Source: Streptomyces abikoensis
GTDB taxonomy: Bacteria; Actinomycetota; Actinomycetes; Streptomycetales; Streptomycetaceae
Direction: 5' to 3'
NCBI RefSeq assembly: GCF_014648775.1
Contig: NZ_BMRT01000004.1
Span: forward strand, 558,001-622,000
Length of the DNA: 64,000 nt
The notes beneath the pieces are model-generated. The model was given only the letters and a program-made list of their open reading frames with translations. It was not told the origin of the DNA and ran no database searches. The position numbers were made by a program, and so were the translations under genes. Positions 37,929-48,253 of this stretch are shown in pieces (position 1 is the first letter of the stretch; the number at the start of each line of letters is the position of its first letter).

Positions 37929-39770
37929 TCAGCGGCTCGTCGATTCCCGTGAGCGCAGCCACACCTCGCAGGCCACGGTGGTGTGCAACAGGCTGCTCTC
38001 GACCTCCACTTCGAGCGGGCGCAGGCACCAGTCCCGCAGCGCGCCCGCGTCGATCAGGCCCAGCCGCGCGAGGCGGGAGTCCTCGCACAGGTCCAGCAGC
38101 CGGGCGCGGTGCTCCCGCAGGCCCGTCTCCTCCTCCAGGGACGCGTTGGCCTTGGTGGCCCGGGTGCGGCTGACCTCGGGGACGACGCCGCGGGTGGCCT
38201 CGACGATCAGGGGTTTGTAGCGCCAGGGGGTGATCCGCTCCTGCGGCCGTACCGACAGGCCCGCCTCGACGACGCGGTCGTCGTAGTACGGGGCCGAGCA
38301 GACGACGCCCAGCGGGCCGGCCAGCTGCCCCACGTGCCGGGCGAACCGGGAGATGCACTCCATGGTCGCCAGCTCGCGGTGCGCGCCGTGGTCCCGGGCC
38401 AGGGGTGCCGCGGTGCGGGCCGCGGCGAGGATCTGGCGGCGCACGGACGCGATCGCCTCCGGAGTCGCCCAGTGGGGCATCCGGGGCCGCTCGGACCAGT
38501 CCAGCACCGGCGCGTTCGACGGCGCGGGCGGCTCGGTGAGGTCCGCGGCGACCCGCGCCAGCCAGGACCGGTAGGACCGGCGGTCGAGGAGCTGGCGGAG
38601 CATGAGCCTCCGGGGCCAGCGGTACTTGGCGCGGTAACCGCGCAGGTGGCGCAGCGCGACGCGCGGGTGGGTGCGGGCGAGGGCGTGGAGGCGGGCGGAG
38701 GCGCCGCTGAGCACCTCGTCCCCGCCGATGCCGGTGAGGTGGAGGGCCGAGCCGCGCTCGGCGGCCAGCCGCACGATGCTCATGCGGCGGCTGTGGTCGA
38801 CCGTCATGAGGGAGGGGGCGTCGAGGAGCTGGTCGAAGGTGCCGAGGCCGTCGAAGGTCAGGGGCACCTGCCCGGCCGGGATCTCGTGGTGCTCGACGGT
38901 GCCCAGGGCCTCGACGGTGCGGCGCGCCCAGTGGGTGTCGTCGCCGAGGGGGTCGCGGAGGGCGGCCGTATAGGCGACGACCTTGGCGTCGCCGCGTGCG
39001 GCCAGGCAGCACACCGCGGTGGAGTCCAGGCCGCCGAGGTCGCACGTCACCAGGGAGCGGCCGCGGGTGCGGACGTCGACGGCGGCGCCCAGCGCCGCCG
39101 CGAGGCGCGCGGCGCCCTCGTCCAGCGGGACGTCGGGCTCCGGCGGTGTCCACCAGCGCCCGGTGCGGACGGGGCCCCCGGGGCCGAGGGTGAGGTGGTG
39201 GCCCCCGGGGAGGGCTTCGATTCCGTGCCAGACCGGCCGGGAGTTCAGGGGGTGCAGCAGGCCCATCGCGAGGAGCTGGACGGCCAGGCGTTCCTCGTCG
39301 AGGCCGGCGTCGAGCAGGTCGGCCAGCACGTCCGCGCGGTCCGCCGCGACGGCGTCCGGGCCCGTACGGGCGTGGAAGACGCGCCGTACGCCGACGACGC
39401 CGCCCCGGATCCGGACGCGTCCGCCGGGATCCCGGCCCAGCAGGTGGAAGCTTCCCGGCCAGGCGGCGGCGAACCGGCCGAGGGCGTCGAGGGTTCCCGC
39501 CGTCCGGACGGCCCCGGCGGCCCGTGCGGCCTCGGCGGCGGACACCGTGTGCTCGCCCAGGACCGCCACCCGGGCGTCCCCGGCCTCGCCCAGGGTGAAC
39601 GCTTCCGGGTCCCAGCGGCCCAGCAGCCACGGCCGGCCGGAGGGGTGGGGCACGCTCTGGACCGCGTGGGGGCGGGCCCGCGCGGCGATCTCCGCGACCG
39701 CCTCGCCGGCGGTGTCGGGCAGGACGAGGAACCAGTTGGACAGGGCGGACAGGGACGAGGAACGGTCCAT
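37929..39770 (-). CDS. Lasso cyclase (protein C, asparagine synthetase-like)
   Basis: 613 aa from ATG 39770 with GGAGGTG upstream. An N-terminal glutaminase-like domain lacking a catalytic Cys2 precedes the ATP-pyrophosphatase C-D-L-G-G-L-D-S-T motif, a variant of SGGxDS. It adenylates the Asp/Glu side chain of the core and closes the macrolactam ring. From the precursor, the predicted target is Asp at core position 8. The open frame upstream of 39770 is not supported. Confidence 0.96.
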   Translation of the reverse strand: MDRSSSLSALSNWFLVLPDTAGEAVAEIAARARPHAVQSVPHPSGRPWLLGRWDPEAFTLGEAGDARVAVLGEHTVSAAEAARAAGAVRTAGTLDALGRFAAAWPGSFHLLGRDPGGRVRIRGGVVGVRRVFHARTGPDAVAADRADVLADLLDAGLDEERLAVQLLAMGLLHPLNSRPVWHGIEALPGGHHLTLGPGGPVRTGRWWTPPEPDVPLDEGAARLAAALGAAVDVRTRGRSLVTCDLGGLDSTAVCCLAARGDAKVVAYTAALRDPLGDDTHWARRTVEALGTVEHHEIPAGQVPLTFDGLGTFDQLLDAPSLMTVDHSRRMSIVRLAAERGSALHLTGIGGDEVLSGASARLHALARTHPRVALRHLRGYRAKYRWPRRLMLRQLLDRRSYRSWLARVAADLTEPPAPSNAPVLDWSERPRMPHWATPEAIASVRRQILAAARTAAPLARDHGAHRELATMECISRFARHVGQLAGPLGVVCSAPYYDDRVVEAGLSVRPQERITPWRYKPLIVEATRGVVPEVSRTRATKANASLEEETGLREHRARLLDLCEDSRLARLGLIDAGALRDWCLRPLEVEVESSLLHTTVACEVWLRSRESTSR

Positions 39771-39927
39771 GCAGCGAACACCTCCGGCCGTCGATCCGGG
39801 CGGCATTACCGGCATTTCACGGAAAGCGGATGGAAATCGGGGGGTGAATGGCCCGTGGCCCTCACCCCCCGATTCCGGGGGCCTTCCGCTCGTCACCGGT
39901 CATTCTTCAGTGGACTCGACCAGTGAC

Positions 39928-39949
39928 GGCGGGGCCTTTCCGCCCCGCC
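39928..39949 (-). terminator. Hairpin after lasso precursor gene (attenuator)
   Basis: A perfect 8-bp stem GGCGGGGC/GCCCCGCC with a 6-nt loop starts right after the precursor stop. In lasso operons such hairpins allow more precursor than enzyme mRNA (inference). Confidence 0.75.
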
Positions 39950-40057
39950 TCAGACGAGGTTGTGACCGCCGAGAACGTCCTTCGCGGTCTTGCTGGCCAG
40001 GCCCGTCACCTTACGGAAGCCGCCGGCCTTGGCGATGGTGGGACGCTCGTACGTCAT
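39950..40057 (-). CDS. Lasso peptide precursor (protein A), 35 aa
   Basis: A 35-codon gene at the head of the lasso operon, ATG 40057 with AAGGAG 7 bp upstream and TGA at 39952-39950. Predicted leader MTYERPTIAKAGGFRKVTG (19 aa) contains Y3-x2-P6, the RRE-binding motif, and Thr18 at -2, required for cleavage. Predicted core LASKTAKDVLGGHNLV (16 aa) starts with Leu and has Asp at position 8, giving an 8-residue ring LASKTAKD and tail VLGGHNLV. Lasso macrolactams with Leu1 are known but less common than Gly1. I do not recognise this core sequence. It is too short for usual gene finders. Confidence 0.92.
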   Translation of the reverse strand: MTYERPTIAKAGGFRKVTGLASKTAKDVLGGHNLV

Positions 40058-40205
40058 GGCGTTCTCCTTTTTTCGCGATGGGAACGATGAACCACAGGTC
40101 ACCTGCTCACGGCCGGGGGGAGCGCCCCCTCACCCACGCGCACACCACTGCTCGTACGGGCAGGGGGCGACGACTCCCGGATCTCTCGATCCCGGCCGCA
40201 CGAAG

Positions 40206-40235
40206 AGAGTAAATATGACGAACAGATCATCACAA
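40206..40235 (-). promoter_or_regulatory. Candidate promoter of lasso operon
   Basis: On the minus strand: -35 TTGTGA (40235-40230), an 18-bp spacer and -10 TACTCT (40211-40206), in a low-GC stretch. This gives a leader of about 140 nt before the precursor ATG. Fit by eye only. Confidence 0.35.
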
Positions 40236-40283
40236 CGTTATGGCCATGGTCTTGGTGGTGAAATACGGGCGCCCTATCGCAAC

Positions 40284-40310
40284 GCGCGCCCGGGGAACTC
40301 CCGGGCGCGC
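40284..40310. terminator. Terminator between sigma-CAP gene and lasso promoter
   Basis: A perfect 11-bp stem GCGCGCCCGGG/CCCGGGCGCGC, loop GAACT, on the far side of the lasso promoter from its operon and ~80 bp beyond the end of the upstream gene. The gap 40058-40392 holds only this hairpin and the candidate promoter. Confidence 0.88.
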
Positions 40311-40392
40311 TGCGACATTTACCGCGACATGAAAATCAGCGATCAGTCATCCACATAATTCAACCATCAACCTGTCGAGGAACGGGCGGAAT

Positions 40393-42087
40393 TCACCGCG
40401 CCCCGAACACCTGGGTCCAGCGCGGACCGCCCGGCGCCTTGTTGATGCCGACGCCGATCTCCTTGAAGGAGCAGTTGAGGATGTTCTTGCGGTGGCCGTC
40501 GCTGTGCATCCACGAGTCCATGACCGACGCCGCGTCCTGCTGCCCGTAGGCGATGTTCTCGCCGTAGGTGCTCCAGTTGTATCCCGCCGCGGTGATGCGG
40601 TCGCCCGGGCCCTTGCCGTCGGGGTTGGTGTGGTTGAAGAAGTTCCGGGCCGCCATGTCGTCGGAGTGGCCCTGGGCGGCCGCGTCCAGGAGGCTGTTGG
40701 AGGTCAGGGCCGAGCAGCCGACCTTCGCGCGCTCCGCGTTGACCAGCGCCACCACCTGCGCGGCCATGGAACCGTCGCCACCGGAGGACGGCGGCTTGGG
40801 TGCCCGCGTGCGGGCCGGGGCGGCCGTGCGCTCGGGGGCGGACTCGTCCGCGTGGGACGCGGAGGACTTGGCCGACGGCGACGGGCTCGCCGAACCGCTC
40901 GGCGAGGCGCTCGCCGAGGCCGACGCGGACGCCGAGGCGCTCGGCGAGGCGGAGAGCGACGGCGTGGGCTTGATGGGCAGGGGCTCCCGGGCGTTCAGCT
41001 GCTTCAGGTCGCCGGACGCGTCCACGGCCTGCGTCTTGACGGTCGTGGCGGGCGAGTCCTCCATGAGGTAGCCGCCGCCCAGCACACCACCGGCGATCAG
41101 GGCGAGGGCGCCCGCGCCGATCACGGCGTTCCGGCCCGTACGCGACCGCCCGCCGCCCGCGCGGTGCCCGCCGGAACGGTGCCCGCCGCCCCGGTGGCCC
41201 CCGGCGCGGCGAGCGGCCGCCCGGCCGCCGTGCGGGGCGGCCGGCGCGGCGGCCGGGTGCGCCGCCGACGCGTAGCCCACGGGCTCGCCCGGCACCACGG
41301 CACCGCCGCCCCACCAGCCCAGCAGCGCGCCGCCGACCGGCACCAGACCGAGGCCGACCAGCAGGCCCTCGGCCGGGACCAGCGTCGACAGGGCGCCCGT
41401 GCAGCGGCCGCAGGCGCGCACGTGCCGGGCGACGCGCTTGCGCCACAGCGCGGACGGGACGCCGTCCCACGTGGCGACGACCTCGCCGAGCCGCTCGCAG
41501 CGCGGGTACGCGGCGAGCGCCTGGACGACGCCGCGGGCGACGTCCAGCTGCGCCTTCGTCCGCTGTATTCGGACGGCGGTGTGCTGCGGGGTCAGCCCGA
41601 GCGCGGCGACGACCTCGGCGCGCTTCAGCTCGCCGGCGGCCTCCAGCCACCACAGGGACAGGACCTCCTGCTCCCCCTCGTCCAGCCAGCGCGTGGCCTC
41701 GGCGGCCTCCTTGCGCTGGCCCTCCAGGCCCAGCCGGACGATGGTCAGGTCGACGAAGTCGGCCTTCGGGTCGGGCACTTCGCCGACCACTTCCTGCAGA
41801 CCACTGACGGGAGCCTCGGGGCGCTCCTCCCGGCAGTGGCTGCGTATCTGGTTCATGGTGATGGCGACGAGCCAGGACCGGAAGCTCGCGGCGTCGCGCA
41901 GCCCGTCCAGGCCGTTGATCACGCGGAGCATGGTCTCCTGGACCACGTCGTCGACGTCCGCGTGGCCGTTCAGGGCCCGGCCGACGATGTTGTAGACGAG
42001 TGGCAGGTGGGTTGCGACGAGCTCGTCCTGTGCCGCCGTGTCCCCGGCACGCGCCGCCTCGATCACGGCCACGCTCACACTCTTCAC
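40393..42087 (-). CDS. ECF-type sigma factor fused to zinc finger, membrane segment(s) and CAP/SCP domain
   Basis: 564 aa from GTG 42087 (AAAGAGGTG upstream). In order: sigma region 2 (20-90, V-D-D-V-V-Q-E-T-M), sigma region 4 (138-190), a zinc-finger-like H222-x3-C226-x2-C229, a hydrophobic stretch (242-262), a Gly/Arg/His-rich segment, a clear transmembrane helix (320-341), a Ser/Ala/Pro linker (375-440) and a CAP/SCP domain (442-564) with G-H-S-D-D-M-A, G-E-N-I-A-Y-G and H-R-K-N-I-L. With one membrane pass the CAP domain is outside and the sigma part inside. This joins sigma, anti-sigma-like and sensor parts in one chain. If 242-262 also spans the membrane, topology would reverse. Confidence 0.9.
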   Translation of the reverse strand: MKSVSVAVIEAARAGDTAAQDELVATHLPLVYNIVGRALNGHADVDDVVQETMLRVINGLDGLRDAASFRSWLVAITMNQIRSHCREERPEAPVSGLQEVVGEVPDPKADFVDLTIVRLGLEGQRKEAAEATRWLDEGEQEVLSLWWLEAAGELKRAEVVAALGLTPQHTAVRIQRTKAQLDVARGVVQALAAYPRCERLGEVVATWDGVPSALWRKRVARHVRACGRCTGALSTLVPAEGLLVGLGLVPVGGALLGWWGGGAVVPGEPVGYASAAHPAAAPAAPHGGRAAARRAGGHRGGGHRSGGHRAGGGRSRTGRNAVIGAGALALIAGGVLGGGYLMEDSPATTVKTQAVDASGDLKQLNAREPLPIKPTPSLSASPSASASASASASASPSGSASPSPSAKSSASHADESAPERTAAPARTRAPKPPSSGGDGSMAAQVVALVNAERAKVGCSALTSNSLLDAAAQGHSDDMAARNFFNHTNPDGKGPGDRITAAGYNWSTYGENIAYGQQDAASVMDSWMHSDGHRKNILNCSFKEIGVGINKAPGGPRWTQVFGAR

Positions 42088-42199
42088 GCCCGCACCTCTT
42101 TCCGCACCCGCCACGAATGGCGCTCGATCCGACACCTGGGAGACCGGGCGCCGATCGGCAGATAACAAAAAAGTTGGGTGCGAATGTACGACAGGTGGT

Positions 42200-43804
42200 T
42201 CAGGCGGATGTCCGGATCAAGAACTCACGAACGATCCCCGGAGCCGCATATTCCGCAAACTGGACGGCCTCCGCCGCCGACATGTCCCGTATGCGGTATC
42301 CGCCCTCCCCGGCGGCGACGGTCGCAGTGACAGTGACCACATCCGCCCGGGTCGCAAAGGGCGTATCGGTAAATGTCCACCCCTGTACGGAACTCCGGTC
42401 GAGGGCCACCGTCTCCCGTTCGAACGTCCCGGACCGTACGACCAGATGGCGCCCCCGCACCGCGTACCCCAGCGCCCGGTAGGCGTCGCGCGCCAGCGCG
42501 CACACCACCGGCGAGGCCACCGCCACCCACCCCGCCGCGCACCACAGCAGCACCGGCAGAGCCAGCAGCCACCCCAGCACGACGAGCACCAGCGCCACCG
42601 GCAGGACGCCCCACCCCAGCGCCCGCACCAGCCGCCGCCGCAACGCGACCCTCGGCGCGGGACGGAGAGCCCCCGCCTCGAGCACCCCGTCCGCCCCGAG
42701 CACCCCGTCCGTCCCGAGCACCTCGGCGCACACCCGGAGCGCCTCCGCCCGGGGCGCCGGAGGGAGCACGACGCTCCGCTTGCGGTTGCGCTCCCGGTCG
42801 CCCAGGCCGCCCGCCACGGCCCGTACGGACGCCCCGCCGCCCGCGCGCAGCAGCAGCGGTTCCCGCAGCGCGACCCCGCACAAACGGTCCGCCTCGATGG
42901 AGACGACCGATGTCGCGAACAGCCCGCGCCGGACGTCGAGACCGCCCGAAGGGGTGCGCTCCAGCCGGTACCGCCACCAGGTCGCGGCGTGGACCGCCAG
43001 CGCCCCCGCCACGCCCAGCAGGGTCACGGTCACCAGGCCCAGCAGCACGGCGAGCCACGGCGCGCCGGCGCCGTAACCGGCCCACAGGCGGCGGACGATC
43101 CCGATCCGCCAGGGCTTGACACCCAGGGCGTTGAGGACGCGCCAGGCCGTGCCGCCCGCCACGAGGACGCCGCCCCAGACCCAGAACGTCAGCGGGGCGT
43201 ACCGCAGCCGGCCCGGCCTTCCGACAGCGAGGATCTCGGCGCCACGCCCGTCCTCGGCGCGGGAAACCGCTGCCTCGCGACCGGCAATCGCTCCCTCGAT
43301 ACCGGCCGTCAGTCGCCGGGCCGCCGTCTCGGATACCCCCGTGATCCGTACGGCGTCGGCGTCCGGCCCCATGCCGACGACCACCACGGCCAGCCCGTAC
43401 CGCCGCAGCAGCGGCCCCCGTCGCAGCGCGACGGACTCCACACGGGCCAGTGGCACGATCCGGCGCCGCCGCCCGTACCAGCCGGAGACCGCGTAGAGCG
43501 CCGTCTCCCCCAGCTCCCACCCGTGCGTCCGGCACCGCCGCGCCGGCATGACCACCGCGTACGCCACGGCGGGCGCCACGAGCACCCCCGTCACCAGTGG
43601 CACCAGCCATGACGCCGCGCCGGGAAAGAAGAGGAAGCAAAGGGTGAGCAGTGTGGCGGCGACCAGCCCCGCCGGTCCGCTCACGGTCAGGAGCGCCCGG
43701 GCCGTCCACCAGGTACGCGCCCGGGGATCCGCGGAGTGGCGCGGCGCCCTGAGCCGCGCCGCGCACGACGATCCCTTTTCCAAGTCAATCGTATTGCCAA
43801 ACAC
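42200..43804 (-). CDS. PH-domain (YdbT/DUF304-like) membrane protein
   Basis: 534 aa from GTG 43804 (weak ribosome site; a later start is possible). Repeated bPH2-type segments (R-L-Y/A-L-V-V-V-G, V-A-L-D-R-S-S-V-Q-G-W) alternate with hydrophobic helix pairs, the architecture of Bacillus YdbT. The usual partner YdbS is not adjacent. YdbS/YdbT relatives affect resistance to membrane-active agents; here function is unknown. It is divergent from the TetR gene across a 69-bp gap with an inverted repeat. Confidence 0.85.
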   Translation of the reverse strand: MFGNTIDLEKGSSCAARLRAPRHSADPRARTWWTARALLTVSGPAGLVAATLLTLCFLFFPGAASWLVPLVTGVLVAPAVAYAVVMPARRCRTHGWELGETALYAVSGWYGRRRRIVPLARVESVALRRGPLLRRYGLAVVVVGMGPDADAVRITGVSETAARRLTAGIEGAIAGREAAVSRAEDGRGAEILAVGRPGRLRYAPLTFWVWGGVLVAGGTAWRVLNALGVKPWRIGIVRRLWAGYGAGAPWLAVLLGLVTVTLLGVAGALAVHAATWWRYRLERTPSGGLDVRRGLFATSVVSIEADRLCGVALREPLLLRAGGGASVRAVAGGLGDRERNRKRSVVLPPAPRAEALRVCAEVLGTDGVLGADGVLEAGALRPAPRVALRRRLVRALGWGVLPVALVLVVLGWLLALPVLLWCAAGWVAVASPVVCALARDAYRALGYAVRGRHLVVRSGTFERETVALDRSSVQGWTFTDTPFATRADVVTVTATVAAGEGGYRIRDMSAAEAVQFAEYAAPGIVREFLIRTSA

Positions 43805-43827
43805 AGGGCGCTAAGCTATCGCAATAC
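43791..43827. promoter_or_regulatory. Inverted repeat in ydbT-like/tetR divergent region
   Basis: GTATTGC (43791-43797) and its inverse GCAATAC (43821-43827) are 30 bp apart centre to centre, about three helical turns, spanning the PH-gene start. A candidate operator for the TetR protein. Confidence 0.4.
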
Positions 43828-43873
43828 AACTGACCTGTAAACGAGAACCGTCGAACGAGAGGGACCGCTCCCC

Positions 43874-44470
43874 GTGCCCAAGCGCGTCGACCACGACGAA
43901 CGCCGCCACCGCATCGCCGAGGCCCTGTGGCGGATCGCGTCCGAGCGGGGGCTGGACGGCGCGAGCCTGCGCGACGTGGCGGCGGAGGCGGGCATCTCGC
44001 TGGGGCAGCTCCAGCACTACTTCCGTACCAAGGACGACATGCTCGTCTTCGCCCTCGGCCACATCAGCGAGCTGGCCGCGCGGCGGATCGGCGCCCGCGT
44101 CGGCTCCCTGGCCGGGGACCCCTCCCCCCGGACGCTGCTGCGCGAGACGCTCGCGGAGATGCTGCCGCTTGACGACAAGAGCCGCACCGGCCAGCTGGTG
44201 CAGATCGCCTACTTCGTCCGCGCCGTCCACGACGAACGGCTGCGCCGGCACGCCAAGGAGGGCATCCCGGCGCTGCGGGAGTTCTTCGCCGCACAGATCC
44301 GGCGCGCCAAGGAAGGGGGCGACGTGGCCGCCGACCGGGACCCGGACACCGAGGCGATGCTGCTGATCTCCCTCGTGGACGGCCTGACCGGCTACGTCCT
44401 GCTCGACGTGCTGCCGGGCGAGGAGGCGCTGCGGCTGGTGGACGCACACCTGGACCGGTTGTTCACCTGA
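43874..44470 (+). CDS. TetR-family regulator
   Basis: 198 aa from GTG 43874. The HTH L-R-D-V-A-A-E-A-G-I-S-L-G-Q-L-Q-H-Y-F-R-T-K-D-D is typical, and the C-terminal ligand domain is helical (TetR_C_6-like). Its stop lies in an 18-bp tandem duplication. FUSC exporter genes downstream are convergent, so the target is more likely the divergent PH-domain gene. Confidence 0.93.
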   Translation: MPKRVDHDERRHRIAEALWRIASERGLDGASLRDVAAEAGISLGQLQHYFRTKDDMLVFALGHISELAARRIGARVGSLAGDPSPRTLLRETLAEMLPLDDKSRTGQLVQIAYFVRAVHDERLRRHAKEGIPALREFFAAQIRRAKEGGDVAADRDPDTEAMLLISLVDGLTGYVLLDVLPGEEALRLVDAHLDRLFT

Positions 44471-44489
44471 AACCGGCTGTTCACCTGAA
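44454..44489 (+). repeat. 18-bp direct duplication over tetR stop codon
   Basis: Two copies of ACCGGYTGTTCACCTGAA (17/18 identical) lie head to tail; the first contains the tetR TGA. Confidence 0.9.
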
Positions 44490-44501
44490 GAGGCAACAGG
44501 C

Positions 44502-46592
44502 TCAGCGGCGCGCCGCCCTGTTGCGTCCCCGCTGCCCCGGCGCGAGCGCCTCGGCCAGTTCGTCGAGCGCCTCCACCATCAGCTCCGAGCCCCGTACCGC
44601 CACCCCTTCGTCGCCGACCCGCGCGACCCAGGCGGCGAGCGCCGCGTGCGGCCCGGACCAGTCCGGGCGCCGCCGCTCCCGTACCGCCGTCACGGCGTCC
44701 GGCAGCGCGGCGCGCAGAGCCGCCGCGAACTCGCCCGCCCCGGGATCCGGTTCGGCGTCCGGGCCCGGCAGGTGGGCCTCCATCAGCATCGCCGCCCGCC
44801 CCAGCGTGGCCAGCGCCGACTCGGCCGCCCGCTCGGCGGCGCGCGAGATGCCCCGGTGGCGCACGGGCTCCTGCTGCGCGCGGGCGGCCGCTTCCTCCCA
44901 GTCCAGCCGCGCCGCCCGCGCGTCCAGCAGCGCCTCGCGGACCCGCCGCTTCCGGTTCTCCGGCCGGGCGTGGGCGTCGAGGACCGCCAGCGCGTAGTCG
45001 CCGTTGGTGCGGAGCCAGTCGGCCAGCCGGTCGCGCAGCCGGGGCGTCTCCCAGCTGGGCCACAGCGCGTAGGCGGCCAGTGCCAGCACCCCGCCCAGCA
45101 GCGTCAGCGCCAGCCTGGCCTGCACGGTCTGCGACCAGCCCTCCCCCGCGATGCCGAGCAGGAAGACGATGTACGCGCCGATGCACGCGGACACCACGAT
45201 GTAGCCCGTCCGCATCAGCAGGTACAGCAGCCCCACGCTCGTCACGGCCAGCGCGGCGCAGACCGGGGGGCCGGGGTGGGTGAGCGCCATGATGCCCGCG
45301 CCCGCCCAGACGCCGACGAGCGTGCCCACGAAGCGGGCGACGCCGCGCTGGTAGGTCTGGGCGAAGTCGGGCCGCATCACCATCACCGAGGTCATCGGCG
45401 CCCAGTAGCCGTGGCCCAGCGGCAGCGCCGTGCCGAGCAGATAGCCCACGCACGCCACCGTCGTCACCCGCACCGCGTGCCGGCCCACCGGCGAGGACCA
45501 GCGCGCCTCGCGCCGCAGCGCCCGCCAGGCCACGGGGACGAGCCCGGCCACGGTGGGCCGCAGCAGATGCCGCCGCTCCGCCCCCGCCGTCGGCCGGGTG
45601 GCGCGCAGGGGCTCGTCGCCGGCCTCCACCACGTCGGCCAGCAGCGCCATCAGCCGCAGCGCCGAGCGGCGGGCGGCGCCGTCGAGGCGCGGCCCGGACT
45701 CGGGCACCTCCAGCGTGGCCATCACCTCGGGCGTCACCCGCACGGGCCGGCCGCGCCGGATGGCGCGCGCGACGGCGTCGAGGACGTCGGCGGCGGCGCC
45801 CAGCAGCTCCCGGGCCCGGTCCCGCCCGGGACCCTCCGGGGGCGCGCCCACGACGGGGTCGGCGAGGGAGGCGAGCACCGGCCGGATCCGTTCGGCGACC
45901 CCGCGCGCACCGGCCAGTTGCCGGGGTCTGCTGCGTGCCTGGCGCGGGGTCAGCTCGGCGGCGCTGCGGGCCTGCATCAGCGGCTGGGGGTCGAAGTGGG
46001 CGACCGGGTCGTGGCGCAGCCGGCGCGCGTAGTCCGCCTCGGCGGCCAGCGCGTCCGCGAGGGCGTCGCGCTGGCGGCCCCAGGGGCGGATGGGGAAGAC
46101 GACGATGAGCGCCGCCTGCACCAGGCCGCCCACGAGGATGAGCGCGGCGTGCTCGGCCGCCCCGGCGACGGAGGTGGGCAGGGTGACGGTGACGAGCATG
46201 ACCGCGATCGTCTGGGTGGCGACGAACCCCGACACCGGGCCGACCGCCCAGGCCATGCCCGACAGCAGGGTCCACACCGCCAGCAGCGCGACGAAGAGGG
46301 CGAGGTGGGCGGCGGCGAGGTAGCCGAGGAAGGTGCTGAGGCCCAGCACCCCCGCGACCGCCAGCGCGAGCAGGGGTCGGGGCCGCCAGCTGCGCTGGAA
46401 GGTCGCCAGGCCGGAGGCGAACGCGCCGAACGCGGAGGAGACGGCGAGGGCGGGCGAACCGAAGGCCAGCATCAGGCCGACGACGACCGCCACGCCGCAG
46501 GCGCCGCGGACGGCCACGAGCGGTTCGAGGGTGACGCGCTCGATGGTCAGCCCGGCGCGGGCGGTCTTTTTGAGGGCGCTGGCCCAGGTCAT
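44502..46592 (-). CDS. FUSC-family (aromatic acid exporter-like) membrane protein
   Basis: 696 aa. Two sets of transmembrane helices (residues ~25-165 and ~375-505), each followed by a long soluble helical region, give the duplicated FUSC layout of fusaric acid/aromatic-acid efflux proteins. L-P-L-G-H-G-Y-W-A-P-M-T-S-V-M-V-M-R-P-D is the conserved loop of the second half. Transported compound unknown. Confidence 0.88.
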   Translation of the reverse strand: MTWASALKKTARAGLTIERVTLEPLVAVRGACGVAVVVGLMLAFGSPALAVSSAFGAFASGLATFQRSWRPRPLLALAVAGVLGLSTFLGYLAAAHLALFVALLAVWTLLSGMAWAVGPVSGFVATQTIAVMLVTVTLPTSVAGAAEHAALILVGGLVQAALIVVFPIRPWGRQRDALADALAAEADYARRLRHDPVAHFDPQPLMQARSAAELTPRQARSRPRQLAGARGVAERIRPVLASLADPVVGAPPEGPGRDRARELLGAAADVLDAVARAIRRGRPVRVTPEVMATLEVPESGPRLDGAARRSALRLMALLADVVEAGDEPLRATRPTAGAERRHLLRPTVAGLVPVAWRALRREARWSSPVGRHAVRVTTVACVGYLLGTALPLGHGYWAPMTSVMVMRPDFAQTYQRGVARFVGTLVGVWAGAGIMALTHPGPPVCAALAVTSVGLLYLLMRTGYIVVSACIGAYIVFLLGIAGEGWSQTVQARLALTLLGGVLALAAYALWPSWETPRLRDRLADWLRTNGDYALAVLDAHARPENRKRRVREALLDARAARLDWEEAAARAQQEPVRHRGISRAAERAAESALATLGRAAMLMEAHLPGPDAEPDPGAGEFAAALRAALPDAVTAVRERRRPDWSGPHAALAAWVARVGDEGVAVRGSELMVEALDELAEALAPGQRGRNRAARR

Positions 46593-46635
46593 GGGGTGAG
46601 CTTATGCCTCACATCGTGACGGAACGGCATGCAGG

Positions 46636-46662
46636 CCCCGGCCCCGCCCTTTCACCGTTTCC
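46636..46662 (+). repeat. 27-bp dispersed repeat (copy 1)
   Basis: Identical over 27 bp to the complement of 51125-51151. It lies in the 131-bp gap between FUSC and mmsA, next to a G/C palindrome (GGGGCTCCGCCCCC). Confidence 0.85.
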
Positions 46663-46723
46663 TCCAGGGGCTCCGCCCCCGGACCCCCGGTCCTCAAACG
46701 CCGGACGGGCTGGGTTCAGGGCC

Positions 46724-48217
<1,494 letters not shown>

Positions 48218-48253
48218 CTCTGCTGCGACCTCTCTTGCCTCAAAGGCCCTACG

